Positions 8,409 to 17,289 of a stretch of 38,424 nucleotides of DNA are shown piece after piece. The stretch covers positions 1-38,424 of the forward strand of contig JAOAEJ010000079.1 in NCBI GenBank assembly GCA_026416815.1, read 5' to 3'. The position numbers and the translations under genes were made by a program. The notes under the pieces were generated by a model that made no database searches, was not told where the DNA came from, and worked only from the letters and a program-made list of their open reading frames with translations. Source of the DNA: Clostridia bacterium (GTDB lineage: Bacteria > Bacillota > Clostridia > Acetivibrionales > DSM-2933). The first letter of the stretch is position 1, and each line of letters begins with the position of its first letter.

Positions 8409-9521
8409 ATGGCAGGCGTTAAATTAAAACATATTTATAAGAGATACCTTGGTGGGGTTACGGCTGTAAACGATTTCAATTTGGATATTGAAGATAAGGA
8501 ATTTATCATACTGGTTGGTCCTTCAGGTTGCGGTAAAACTACTACACTCAGAATGATTGCCGGTTTGGAAGAAATATCAGAAGGGGAAATGTACATCGGT
8601 GACAGACTCTGTAATGATGTACAGCCAAAGGATAGGGATATAGCGATGGTTTTTCAGAACTACGCATTGTATCCGCATATGACAGTATATGAAAACATGG
8701 CTTTCGGTTTAAAATTAAGAAAATTCCCTAAAGATGAAATAAAAAGAAGAGTACATGAAGCAGCAAAAATACTTGATATAGAACATTTACTTGATAGAAA
8801 GCCAAAAGCTCTGTCAGGTGGTCAGAGACAGAGGGTTGCCCTCGGTCGTGCTATAGTTCGTGAACCTAAAGTATTCTTAATGGATGAGCCGCTGTCAAAC
8901 CTCGACGCAAAATTAAGGGTACAGATGAGAACTGAAATAAACAAACTGCACCAAAAGCTTCAGACAACATTCATATACGTTACACATGACCAGACAGAAG
9001 CGATGACCATGGGTACAAGAATAGTTGTTATGAAGGATGGATACATCCAACAGGTTGATACTCCTGGAGCACTTTATGAAAGACCATGCAATGTATTCGT
9101 TGCAGGATTTATCGGAAGCCCGCAAATGAACTTTATGAATGCTAAAGTTGAAAAGCGTGGCGATGAAATCCATCTGTTATTCGGTAAAGATGATATCAAG
9201 TTACCTGAAGGTAAAGCGAAGAAACTCGAAGGAACAGATTATATAGGCAAAGAAGTTATAATGGGAATAAGGCCTGAAAATATCCATGATGAGGCTGTAT
9301 TCCTTGAGTCAATGCCTGACAGCATAGTAGAAGCTAAAATAGAAGTTACCGAAATGCTCGGTGCTGAAACATACCTGTACATGATCGTTGATGAAGTAAA
9401 CTTCACAGCGAGAGTAAACCCAAGAACAAAAGCTAAGCCTGGAGATGTAATCAAAGTTGCATTTGATGCCAACAGGATTCACTTGTTCGATAAGGAAACA
9501 GAAAGAACTATATTAAACTAA
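8409..9521 (+). CDS. Sugar ABC transporter ATPase (MalK/UgpC/MsmK type)
   Basis: Nucleotide-binding subunit energising CUT1-type carbohydrate importers. Walker A GPSGCGKTT (from residue 37), Q-loop VFQNYALYPHMT, signature LSGGQRQR, Walker B VFLMDEPLSNLDA and the switch His in VTHDQTEA are all present. The C-terminal third carries the TOBE/OB regulatory fold (GIRPENIHDE). 370 residues is normal. The ATG at 8409 follows GGGAGG; a TTG extension to 8394 would swallow this site. No permease or binding protein is adjacent, so it is probably a shared ATPase serving several importers, as known for MsmK. Confidence 0.92.
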   Translation: MAGVKLKHIYKRYLGGVTAVNDFNLDIEDKEFIILVGPSGCGKTTTLRMIAGLEEISEGEMYIGDRLCNDVQPKDRDIAMVFQNYALYPHMTVYENMAFGLKLRKFPKDEIKRRVHEAAKILDIEHLLDRKPKALSGGQRQRVALGRAIVREPKVFLMDEPLSNLDAKLRVQMRTEINKLHQKLQTTFIYVTHDQTEAMTMGTRIVVMKDGYIQQVDTPGALYERPCNVFVAGFIGSPQMNFMNAKVEKRGDEIHLLFGKDDIKLPEGKAKKLEGTDYIGKEVIMGIRPENIHDEAVFLESMPDSIVEAKIEVTEMLGAETYLYMIVDEVNFTARVNPRTKAKPGDVIKVAFDANRIHLFDKETERTILN

Positions 9522-9541
9522 TTATAATAAGTAAGCTATAC

Positions 9542-9573
9542 AGAGGGAGATACATTAAGTATCTTCCTCTTTT
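9542..9573 (+). terminator. Intrinsic terminator after the sugar ATPase gene
   Basis: AGAGGGAGATAC / GTATCTTCCTCT with a 5-base loop, followed by TTT. Confidence 0.85.
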
Positions 9574-9778
9574 ATTTATACAGTTCAATACTCAATCTTC
9601 TCCAATCCAACAAATAGTTATAGATAACGAAGTCTAAACTGCCTATAGTGCAATCATTTCTAACACTATGTATGATAGTACCCCATATCTTAGCACTCCC
9701 TTGCCGAAAAAACCACACCATTTATCCGAAAAGTGTGTGTGTTGGAGGGTACATCCTATGATGTAACATAATAGTAGA

Positions 9779-9848
9779 CAAGTAAAGCGTTATTAGAGCT
9801 TGGTTTACTAGCAATCATAGCTCCTGTAGCGAGCAGGTATGTTACTTG
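9779..9848 (+). other. Possible structured leader before the subtilisin-like gene
   Basis: In the 317-bp gap 9574-9890, CAAGTAA (9779-9785) pairs with TTACTTG (9842-9848), enclosing a CAT-agct-CCTG / CAGG-T-ATG hairpin (9815-9840). It lies about 40 bases before the downstream start. No known RNA family is recognised, and the rest of the gap shows nothing coding. Confidence 0.3.
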
Positions 9849-9890
9849 GACTATAGATAGACAACATCAAGCGAACAGGGGGAGTAAATT

Positions 9891-11246
9891 ATGAGTTCAG
9901 TGCTTAAGGAAAAATCTACAAAAGTTAATCACATGTTGGTGATGATTTTGGCACTAGGGGTATTGGCTGGGGTGGCATACCTCATCAACGCAAATTTTCT
10001 AAAGGGGCAGGATGAATACTCCATACAGGAGGTAAGGGAGCCAAAGCAACAAAACGATAGGGTGCCAATTATTACAAAGCGTCCGCGGGCAGCAAACTGG
10101 GCGTTCTTGGACAGAGTAAAATTAAAGTCCTTACCTGAATACAATCGTGAGTCTACCCCCATAGATTTAAGAAACCGGGATATAAGGGGGGTGAATGTCA
10201 CTGGTAGATTAGAGGAACTCCTTTACGCCAACTTTAATACAAAGACCAAGTGGCCGGAAGAACTTCCTTCAGGCTTTGACCCTATGAAGATAATGGAGAC
10301 AGGAAAGACTCCTGCACTGAATATAAAAAAGCTGCATCAGAAAGGTATAGATGGCAAGGGTATAAGTATCGCTATGATTGATTATTCCTTGCTTGTAGAC
10401 CATAATGAGTATAAGGATCGTTTAAAACTGTATGAAGAAATAAATTCACTTGAGCCAAGTGCATCAATGCATGGTTCGGCCATGGCGTCTATAGCAGTCG
10501 GGAAGACGGTAGGCGTAGCACCTGGGGTGGATTTGTACTTTATAGGAAGCTCTAATTTCGACAAGGACTTAAAGGGCAAGGATATAAAGCCTAATTTTGA
10601 ATGGACGGCAAAAGCGATTGATCGAGTTCTCGAATTCAATAATACGTTGCCCGAAGAAAACAAAATAAAGGTTATATCTATTTCGGCTATATGGTGCCCA
10701 ACAAATAAAGGGTATACTGAAGTGCAGAAAGCTGTGGAACGGGCTAAGAAGCAAGGGATATTCGTTGTTTCCGCATCGTTGTTTGATACCTATGATTATA
10801 AGTTCTGGTTTCATGGATTGGATAGAAACCCTCTAGATAACCCCGAGGATATGGCCTCATACAAAGTGATACCTTGGGATAAATGGATTGCAATGGTTAA
10901 GCATGTTGATGGGACAGATAAGTACTATGAAGCACAATATGATAAATATGCGTTAAAGGAAATTTTACTTGTACCAATGTCCTCAAAAACTTTAGCAGAT
11001 CCTCAGGGCAATAATGAATATACTTTTACAAGGTATGGAGGATGGAGTTCGGTTGAACCATATATCGCAGGACTATATGCTCTAGCATGTCAGGTATATG
11101 AGGATATAACGCCGGATATTTTCTGGAATAAAGCATTGGAGACCGGCGAAAAGAAGGAGATAGTGAAAGGTGATAAAAAATACGTAGGGAAAATGATTGA
11201 CCCTGTTAAATTGATAGCAAGCCTTGAAAGGGAAGGACGTAAATGA
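9891..11246 (+). CDS. Membrane-anchored divergent subtilisin-like (S8) protein
   Basis: 451 residues. One N-terminal membrane segment (about 14-35) suggests an anchor with the rest outside the cell. The S8 triad can be placed: D164 in AMIDYS, H194 in MHGSAMASIAVG followed by VAPG, and S386 in GGWSSVEPYIAG, which lines up with the GTSMATPxVAG motif. The segment that normally carries the oxyanion-hole Asn (VVAAAGN) reads VVSASLFD, so that Asn seems lost. Catalysis may be weak or altered. Start ATG with GGGGGAG about 6 bases upstream. It stands alone between a sugar ATPase and a CdaR-type regulator, with terminators on both sides. Substrate unknown. Confidence 0.7.
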   Translation: MSSVLKEKSTKVNHMLVMILALGVLAGVAYLINANFLKGQDEYSIQEVREPKQQNDRVPIITKRPRAANWAFLDRVKLKSLPEYNRESTPIDLRNRDIRGVNVTGRLEELLYANFNTKTKWPEELPSGFDPMKIMETGKTPALNIKKLHQKGIDGKGISIAMIDYSLLVDHNEYKDRLKLYEEINSLEPSASMHGSAMASIAVGKTVGVAPGVDLYFIGSSNFDKDLKGKDIKPNFEWTAKAIDRVLEFNNTLPEENKIKVISISAIWCPTNKGYTEVQKAVERAKKQGIFVVSASLFDTYDYKFWFHGLDRNPLDNPEDMASYKVIPWDKWIAMVKHVDGTDKYYEAQYDKYALKEILLVPMSSKTLADPQGNNEYTFTRYGGWSSVEPYIAGLYALACQVYEDITPDIFWNKALETGEKKEIVKGDKKYVGKMIDPVKLIASLEREGRK

Positions 11247-11271
11247 TTAGTATCTAAAAGTGTTTTGGACG

Positions 11272-11306
11272 AAAGGGCTATAACTATTAGGGATATAGCC
11301 CTTTCC
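11272..11306 (+). terminator. Intrinsic terminator after the S8-like gene
   Basis: AAAGGGCTATA (11272-11282) pairs perfectly with TATAGCCCTTT (11294-11304). Confidence 0.85.
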
Positions 11307-11471
11307 ATTATCACTACCACTTATCTTTAAATAATACCCATTAAAAATAAAAAATATTAGAAAAATGCTTTTATTTTTAATAAAATGTAGAAGCTTTTTT
11401 TCTTTTTAGTGTATAATTGTTTTGAAGCCTAATAAAAACAAGCAAATTAACTATAGACAATTGTGAGGAAA

Positions 11472-11576
11472 ATTTGTTTTTGCCATAAAGTTTTGAGTAT
11501 TAAAAATAATGCCTAGTGAGAACGCTGTATCAAATAAATACTCGTTTGTTAGAGTAAAGGCAATGGCTGTGCAAAT
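11472..11576 (+). other. Possible structured leader before the CdaR-type regulator
   Basis: Three nested pairings: ATTTG/CAAAT (11472-11476 with 11572-11576), GCCAT/ATGGC (11482-11486 with 11563-11567) and GAGTATT/AATACTC (11495-11501 with 11537-11543), closing on a loop with GCCTAGTGAGAACGCTG. It ends 18 bases before the ribosome site. The 300-bp gap 11307-11606 has no gene; a TATAAT-like box lies near 11411. No known riboswitch is recognised. Confidence 0.4.
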
Positions 11577-11606
11577 AAAAATTATATTAGATAGGGGGGA
11601 TTTCCT

Positions 11607-12692
11607 TTGTCTCTAAAGTTATTTCAAGTGCTTATTCACCAAGTAAGGGAAATAATAGACGCTGAATTTGGGTTGATGGACGAGACAGGCATGATATTTG
11701 CCTGTTCAAATGAAGAAAGAATTGGGCAATACGACCCTCGTGCTACCAAGGTAATCCAGTCCAGGGAGCAATTTACCATTTCCGACGGTTTTACTTATCA
11801 AAAGGTTTATATAAGAAATAAACTGGAGTTTATATCATTTATAGCTTCTAATGATGCTAACAGTACTAAGCAATTATCACTGTTTTCAGTCAATGTTGTC
11901 AATCTTAAGTCTTATAATGATGAGAAATTCGACAAAGCGAATTTCATAAAAAATATTATAGTAGATAATGTCCTGCCGGGGGATATATTGTTAAGGGCCA
12001 AAGAGTTGCACCTTGACTATAATTCCTTCCGTGTGGCACTTCTTGTAAAAACAGAAAAAACTAAAGATGTTTATGTCCATGATATAATAGAGGGATTGTT
12101 TCCAAACAAAGCCAAGGACTTTGTCATAATACTCGATGACGAAAATGTTGTTTTAATTAAAGAGCTGAAGATTAATGACGACTATAAGGAAACCGAAAAA
12201 GCAGCACGTGCCATAATTGACACTCTGCAGTCGGAGCTTATGATAAAAGCGTATATAGGCATAGGCACTATAGTAGACAACATAAAGGATCTTGGACGTT
12301 CATTCAAAGAAGCTCAGATGGCTCTGCTTATAGGCAGAATATTCGAAAATGAAAAATCAATTATTAATTATAACAGCCTGGGTATAGGCAGATTGATTTA
12401 TCAGATACCAAGGACTTTATGCGAGCTGTTTCTAAAGGAAGTATTTAAAGAATCGTCCTTTGAGGCATTAGACACGGAGACTCTGTTTACCATACAAAAG
12501 TTCTTTGAAAACAACCTCAACGTGAGCGAAGCTTCAAGGCAGTTGTATGTCCATAGGAACACCTTGGTTTACAGATTGGACAAGATTCAGAAGTTGACCG
12601 GGCTGGATCTTAGAAATTTTGACGATGCCATAATATTTAAAGTAGCTATGCTGGTAAAAAAATATCTTGATAAAAATGATAATATATTGTAG
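11607..12692 (+). CDS. CdaR/PucR-type transcriptional regulator
   Basis: 361 residues. The C-terminal 60 residues are a PucR-type helix-turn-helix: FFENNLNVSEASRQLYVHRN then TLVYRLDKIQKLTG. The N-terminal part (about 1-130) resembles a small sensory domain, and the middle (about 140-270) a degenerate GGDEF-like domain as in CdaR. Such proteins usually activate sugar-acid, purine or amino-acid use genes; the ligand cannot be read here. Start is TTG at 11607-11609, 7 bases after GGGGGGA; no better ATG exists. It stands alone: no catabolic operon is beside it, and ftsEX follows after a terminator-like hairpin. Confidence 0.85.
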   Translation: MSLKLFQVLIHQVREIIDAEFGLMDETGMIFACSNEERIGQYDPRATKVIQSREQFTISDGFTYQKVYIRNKLEFISFIASNDANSTKQLSLFSVNVVNLKSYNDEKFDKANFIKNIIVDNVLPGDILLRAKELHLDYNSFRVALLVKTEKTKDVYVHDIIEGLFPNKAKDFVIILDDENVVLIKELKINDDYKETEKAARAIIDTLQSELMIKAYIGIGTIVDNIKDLGRSFKEAQMALLIGRIFENEKSIINYNSLGIGRLIYQIPRTLCELFLKEVFKESSFEALDTETLFTIQKFFENNLNVSEASRQLYVHRNTLVYRLDKIQKLTGLDLRNFDDAIIFKVAMLVKKYLDKNDNIL

Positions 12693-12696
12693 TTAG

Positions 12697-12782
12697 AAAA
12701 ATGCCTTTCACAGTGTCGCTAAATATTTAAATGCAGGACTTTGTTACAGAATTCACGATCTCGCTATTTTATAAGGCATTTT
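12697..12782 (+). terminator. Long-loop terminator-like hairpin after the regulator
   Basis: AAAATGCCTT (12697-12706) pairs with AAGGCATTTT (12773-12782) across a 66-base loop. The loop contains a plausible -35/-10 pair (TTGTTA near 12741, TATTTT near 12765) that could start ftsE transcription. Confidence 0.5.
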
Positions 12783-12808
12783 ATTAAAAACGTACAACTA
12801 TAACTAAA

Positions 12809-12905
12809 GATAGTTTACTGTAAACTTAGGGACTTTCATTAATGCTGATGGATGTGTTAAGTGAGGCTGCCTAAGTGAATATAATTACTTTTACAATAAA
12901 CTATC
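12809..12905 (+). ncRNA. Structured leader element, copy C, upstream of ftsE
   Basis: Sense to ftsE, ending 6 bases before its ribosome site. The outer stem GATAGTTTACTGTAAA pairs with TTTACAATAAACTATC; an inner TTCA/TGAA replaces CCAG/CTGG of copy A and CAAG/CTTG of copy B. The core TGATGGATGT then AAGTG aligns with the other copies, as does ACTTAG after the first strand. The second stem is weak in this copy. Confidence 0.55.
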
Positions 12906-12924
12906 CATATCGGAGTGTGTTAAA

Positions 12925-13632
12925 GTGGTTGAATTTAGAAATGTAATGAAGAAATATTCAAATGGAACTGTCGCTTTAAAAGGTGTAAACCTAAGGATAA
13001 ACAAAGGAGAGTTTGTATTTATTGTAGGCTCAAGCGGCTCGGGAAAGTCTACTCTTATGAAAATGGTTCTTAAAGAAGAGAACCCAACCGAGGGTGATGT
13101 ATATGTAAACGGCTACCATGTATCCTCAATGGATAGACGGCAGGTGCCTTATTTGAGGAGAAGTCTCGGGACAGTATTTCAAGATTTCAGGCTTCTGCCC
13201 AATAAGACTGTTTATGAAAACGTAGCATTTGCTATGCAAATTACCGAGGCTTTGCCAAAGGAAATCAGAAGACAGGTACCCATGTCCCTTGCCCTGGTAG
13301 GGCTCAGCAAAAAAGCGAATGTATACCCAAACCAGCTTTCAGGAGGAGAGCAGCAAAGGGTAGCCATAGCAAGAGCATTGGTCAACAACCCTGCACTGCT
13401 TATAGCTGATGAACCGACAGGTAATCTTGACCCTGAAAACTCATGGGAAATAATGAAACTCTTAAGTGAGGTCAATCATAGAGGCACTACTGTAATTATT
13501 GCTACCCATGAAAAAATTATAGTAGATACAATGAAGAAAAGGGTAGTAGCAATAGACAAGGGTATAATTGTCAGGGATCAACAGAAAGGACTATACGGGG
13601 ATGAAGATAAGGACTGCAAAATATATAATTAA
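12925..13632 (+). CDS. ftsE: Cell-division ABC ATPase FtsE
   Basis: 235-residue ATPase that, with FtsX, couples the division machinery to cell-wall hydrolases. Walker [10 protein letters not shown] (residues 35-43), signature [15 protein letters not shown], Walker [13 protein letters not shown] and the switch His in ATHEK are intact. Start GTG at 12925 with GGAGTG upstream. Its last 32 bases overlap the ftsX start, implying translational coupling. The M23 hydrolase and S41 protease downstream fit the FtsEX role. Confidence 0.95.
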   Translation: MVEFRNVMKKYSNGTVALKGVNLRINKGEFVFIVGSSGSGKSTLMKMVLKEENPTEGDVYVNGYHVSSMDRRQVPYLRRSLGTVFQDFRLLPNKTVYENVAFAMQITEALPKEIRRQVPMSLALVGLSKKANVYPNQLSGGEQQRVAIARALVNNPALLIADEPTGNLDPENSWEIMKLLSEVNHRGTTVIIATHEKIIVDTMKKRVVAIDKGIIVRDQQKGLYGDEDKDCKIYN

Positions 13633-14524
13633 GGAAGGAATATTAAACACATATAGAAACAAGCTTATGAGTATAGCCTCGGTCGGGATTGTTGCGGCTG
13701 CATTGATAATATTCGGTATATTTTATTTAATATCAATAAACTTAAGCAACTATACAAAAGCTTTAAGTGACATGCCTGAGATGGAGGTATATTGTGATCC
13801 GAATTTAAAGGATGACCAGGTAGCTAAAGTTGCAGAGGGTATCTGGAAAAACGGTAATATTAAAGACGCTCAGAAGGTTACTAAAGAGGAAGCTTTTGAA
13901 AAGCTGAAGAAGCTGCTTCGTCAGGATGAACAACAGCTGATGACCGATGGCGATGATTTGTGGAAAGGGTATGATGAAAGCTTTATGCCTGTATCTTTTA
14001 TCATTAAGCTTGACGATCCTGATAAAAGCTCAGACACCGCGGAGCAGCTTGAGAAAATTGATGGGGTAGAAAAGGTATGGTATGAACAAGGGGTAATAGG
14101 CTTTATATCTAAAGTAACATATTGGGTGCGGGTAATCAGCTTATTCCTCATTACAATTCTGTTAATAATAGCTTTATTTATAATATCCAATACCATTAAG
14201 CTTACAGTATTTGCAAGAAGAAAAGAAATAAACATCATGAAATATATCGGAGCTACCGATTGGTTCATCCGATGGCCGTTTATAATTGAGGGTATAATTA
14301 TAGGGCTTGTAGGTGCATTGTTTGCTTTCGTGTTTGTCAGCTATTTATATAACATGGCGGAAGTTAAAATCAACAAGGATTTAATAAAAATAAGCTTTAA
14401 TTCCATTAGATTTGTAAGACTAAGCGAGATAGGTGTTACCGTAATAGGTATATACTCTATTATAGGAGTTGCTGTTGGTTCTATAGGAAGTATATTTTCA
14501 ATCCGTAAATATTTGCATGTATAG
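13601..14524 (+). CDS. ftsX: Cell-division membrane protein FtsX
   Basis: 307-residue FtsX: one membrane helix near residues 22-45, an extracellular domain of about 110 residues that in characterised systems touches a wall-hydrolase activator, then three membrane helices, with the conserved KEINIMKYIGATDWFIRWPF loop. The start is ATG 13601 ([10 protein letters not shown]), inside the end of ftsE. A longer frame back to 13568 lies in the ftsE coding sequence and is unlikely. The probable partner is the coiled-coil M23 peptidase two hundred bases downstream. Confidence 0.95.
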   Translation: MKIRTAKYIIKEGILNTYRNKLMSIASVGIVAAALIIFGIFYLISINLSNYTKALSDMPEMEVYCDPNLKDDQVAKVAEGIWKNGNIKDAQKVTKEEAFEKLKKLLRQDEQQLMTDGDDLWKGYDESFMPVSFIIKLDDPDKSSDTAEQLEKIDGVEKVWYEQGVIGFISKVTYWVRVISLFLITILLIIALFIISNTIKLTVFARRKEINIMKYIGATDWFIRWPFIIEGIIIGLVGALFAFVFVSYLYNMAEVKINKDLIKISFNSIRFVRLSEIGVTVIGIYSIIGVAVGSIGSIFSIRKYLHV

Positions 14525-14570
14525 AATTGCCAGAAAGCTTTGTTTGGATTAAAATATAGATAACTATATA

Positions 14571-14622
14571 AATTGCAAAAAGATTCTACAATGGAATTCT
14601 TACTAAATCCTTTTTGCAATTT
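14571..14622 (+). terminator. Terminator-like stem after ftsX
   Basis: AATTGCAAAAAGA pairs with the T-rich TCCTTTTTGCAATT, with a smaller ATTC/GAAT helix inside. It probably ends or attenuates the ftsEX message. Confidence 0.65.
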
Positions 14623-14637
14623 ATTACCTTAAGCTAT

Positions 14638-14680
14638 ATTGCGATAATCAAATTTTTCCTTGTAAAATCATTATCGCAAT
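14638..14680 (+). repeat. Perfect 11-bp inverted repeat before the M23 gene
   Basis: ATTGCGATAAT (14638-14648) and ATTATCGCAAT (14670-14680) are exact inverted copies with a 21-base loop. There is no clear T-run after it, so an operator or mRNA stem is as likely as a terminator. Confidence 0.5.
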
Positions 14681-14726
14681 TTCTATAACTTTGACTTAAG
14701 AAATACTTATAGGGAGGGTCTAGCCG

Positions 14727-15854
14727 ATGAAAAAATTAATATCATCCTGCATTATAATAGGTTTGATATTAACATCAACTCTGCCTGCTTTAGGTAGTAA
14801 GCTGTCAGAAGCAAGGGAAGAAAAAGAAAATATCGATAGCCAAATCAATAAGGTAAATAATGAGAAAAAAAAGGTTACTAACGAGCTAAAATCAAAGATT
14901 GAAGAAAAGCAATATGTAGATAATGTAAAGCAGCAGGAAGAAGAGCGGGAACGACAAAGACAAGCTGAAATCAAACGTGTTAGTACCGAAATAGAAAGCA
15001 TAGATCAAAAAATAAAAGAGTATGAAGAAGAATACCAGAAGAAGCAGGAACTGTTAAGGACCAGGCTCAAAGTAATATATGAGAACTCAAACAGTTCATT
15101 TTTTGAAACCCTTATCGAATCGAAAAATATTACAGACTTTTTCAGCAGGCTTGAGCTGCTATCAGTCATAAAAAAGAAGGATGAGGAGTTAATAAAATCT
15201 CTGTACGAAGGTAGGACACTTACCGAGTATAAAAAGACTGAAAAATTAACTGAAAAGCAGGAGAAGCTGACTCAGTTAAGAAATTTACAGAATAAAATAA
15301 ATAATTTAAAGGTTTCAAGAGCGAATATAGATGGTGAAATACAAGATTTCAGCAAAAGGCTAACCGAACTTGAAGCAAAGGAAGACAGCTTGATAAAGCA
15401 GTCGGAAGAACTGGTAAAGCAAATCAGAAGTCTTGAGAAAAAAGGCACGAAATATGCCGGTGGTATAATGTTGTGGCCTACCCCAAGCACTACTGAAATT
15501 TCATCATACTACGGATATAGGATACATCCTATATTTAAGAAAAGAAAAATGCATACCGGTATAGACATCAATGCAGCCTCCGGTGCTTCAATAGTAGCTG
15601 CAAATAGTGGTACTGTTATACTTGCCTCATGGCAGGGGGGGTATGGAAATGCAGTAATAATTGATCATGGTGGAGGGATTACTACACTTTACGGGCACTG
15701 CAGCAGAATGCTTGTGAGTGTTGGTGATAAAGTAAAAAGAGGAGAGGTTATAGCAAAGGTAGGAAGTACAGGCTGGTCGACCGGTCCTCACTTACATTTT
15801 GAAGTCAGAAAAAACGGCTCAACAGTTAATCCGTTATCATATTTTAACAAATAA
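14727..15854 (+). CDS. Secreted coiled-coil M23 peptidase (PcsB/EnvC-like)
   Basis: 375 residues: signal peptide (about 1-24), long Lys/Glu/Gln-rich coiled coil (about 25-235), then a LytM/M23 zinc endopeptidase domain (about 245-375). Zinc motifs are H276-TGID-280 and HLHFE (H355, H357). This layout matches the hydrolases or hydrolase activators gated by FtsEX, so it probably cuts peptidoglycan cross-links during division, activated through the FtsX extracellular loop. All the expected ligands are present, so it is likely an active enzyme rather than an EnvC-type pseudo-enzyme. Start ATG follows GGGAGG. Confidence 0.93.
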   Translation: MKKLISSCIIIGLILTSTLPALGSKLSEAREEKENIDSQINKVNNEKKKVTNELKSKIEEKQYVDNVKQQEEERERQRQAEIKRVSTEIESIDQKIKEYEEEYQKKQELLRTRLKVIYENSNSSFFETLIESKNITDFFSRLELLSVIKKKDEELIKSLYEGRTLTEYKKTEKLTEKQEKLTQLRNLQNKINNLKVSRANIDGEIQDFSKRLTELEAKEDSLIKQSEELVKQIRSLEKKGTKYAGGIMLWPTPSTTEISSYYGYRIHPIFKKRKMHTGIDINAASGASIVAANSGTVILASWQGGYGNAVIIDHGGGITTLYGHCSRMLVSVGDKVKRGEVIAKVGSTGWSTGPHLHFEVRKNGSTVNPLSYFNK

Positions 15855-15859
15855 AAGAC

Positions 15860-15883
15860 AAACCCGGATAAAAATCCGGGTTT
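15860..15883 (+). terminator. Intrinsic terminator after the M23 gene
   Basis: AAACCCGGAT-AAAA-ATCCGGGTTT, a perfect 10-bp stem. Confidence 0.85.
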
Positions 15884-15948
15884 AATAATGCAGACTTAAG
15901 CATATTAATATATTAACATATGAAAAGCTAGGGGAGAGTGTTTGTGCA

Positions 15949-17184
15949 TTGTTTAGGGATAAAAATAGGGTAGTTGGCATAATATCACTGGTTGTAATAA
16001 CTGCTATTATTTCATTTACAATTTCCATAGCTGCCTTTTGGGGCTTGGGTTATTTCAATCCTAAGTACGAGATAGCTTTTGATCGAAAAGATGTAAATTT
16101 GGATACCATAAAAAAGTTCACCCAGACAAGAAATATACTAAAAGCCCATTATTATGAAAATGTTAATGATGATGTCTTGCTAGAGGGAGCAATAGCGGGT
16201 ATGACAGATTCGTTAAAAGACCCTTATACAGTATATTATACGAAAGAACAGATGAAGGTGTTTACTGATATACAAAAAAAGACTGAAGATACTTATGTAG
16301 GAATAGGTGTTCCGGTAACACTGGACAATAATGGGGTAGTTACTGTCTTGGACCCCTTTGACGACTCCCCCGCAAGGAATGCGGGAATTAAGCAGGGAGA
16401 TAAGATAATAAAAGTAGATGACAAAGATGTTACAGCCTTTAAAGATGAGGGCATGGTAGTAAGCATGATCAAAGGCAAGGAAAATACTAAAGTAAAGATA
16501 ACGGTATATAGACCGGCTGAGGGTAAGACTATTGACTTTGATATAATAAGAAAGAAGATTAAAGCTGTAATAAACATAAGAAGCGAAATCTTGGACAATA
16601 AAATCGGTTATATAAAACTGAAAATGTTTGACGAGCAGATTGCAAACAACTTTGAGGAGCATTTAAAAAGGCTTCTTGATAAAGGGATAAAAGGATTGAT
16701 AATAGATGTACGTGATAATCCGGGAGGGTTATATGACGAGGTGGTCCAAATTGCTGATAGGCTTTTACCCGAAGGAGTAATAGTCTATACAAAAGATAGG
16801 GCAGGAAAAAAGGTAGTACAAAAGTCCGATAATGAAAACCTTAAAATGCCATTAGCTATCTTGGTAAATGAAAATAGTGCCAGTGCTTCAGAAATACTTG
16901 CAGGAGCTGTAAAAGATAATAAAAAAGGTGTACTGGTTGGAGCCAAGACATTTGGTAAGGGCCTTGTACAGACAACATACCAGTATAGTGACGGTACAGG
17001 TATAAAGCTAACCATAGCACGGTACTTTACTCCTTCCGATGTCTGTATACAAGGAATAGGGATAAAACCGGATATAGAAGTTAAACTTGATGAAAAGTAT
17101 AAAGAAATGCCTGTTTCACAAATGCCGAGGGAAGACGACAGCCAGCTAAATAAAGCTTTAGAGCTTATCAAAGAGCAAATATAG
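15949..17184 (+). CDS. S41 C-terminal processing protease (CtpA/CtpB type)
   Basis: 411 residues: N-terminal membrane anchor (about 9-33), a helical region, a PDZ domain (about 115-200) and an S41 peptidase domain. The serine motif NENSASASEI (309-316) and K337 in FGKG give the Ser/Lys dyad; DNPGGLYDEV is also typical. Acts outside the membrane on proteins with exposed C-termini; in spore formers one homologue (CtpB) works in sporulation signalling, others in wall-hydrolase control. No ATG starts the frame; TTG at 15949, about 11 bases after GGGGAGAG, is the best choice. Follows the ftsEX-M23 group. Confidence 0.93.
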   Translation: MFRDKNRVVGIISLVVITAIISFTISIAAFWGLGYFNPKYEIAFDRKDVNLDTIKKFTQTRNILKAHYYENVNDDVLLEGAIAGMTDSLKDPYTVYYTKEQMKVFTDIQKKTEDTYVGIGVPVTLDNNGVVTVLDPFDDSPARNAGIKQGDKIIKVDDKDVTAFKDEGMVVSMIKGKENTKVKITVYRPAEGKTIDFDIIRKKIKAVINIRSEILDNKIGYIKLKMFDEQIANNFEEHLKRLLDKGIKGLIIDVRDNPGGLYDEVVQIADRLLPEGVIVYTKDRAGKKVVQKSDNENLKMPLAILVNENSASASEILAGAVKDNKKGVLVGAKTFGKGLVQTTYQYSDGTGIKLTIARYFTPSDVCIQGIGIKPDIEVKLDEKYKEMPVSQMPREDDSQLNKALELIKEQI

Positions 17185-17289
17185 CAGTAAAAATGGGCGC
17201 AAGTAAAATTGGTTTATAACTTTTAAAGTGTTTCTAATTCCGTATAAAAAAAATAATTCTCCATATACTACCTTTCGGAGGTGGGATAA

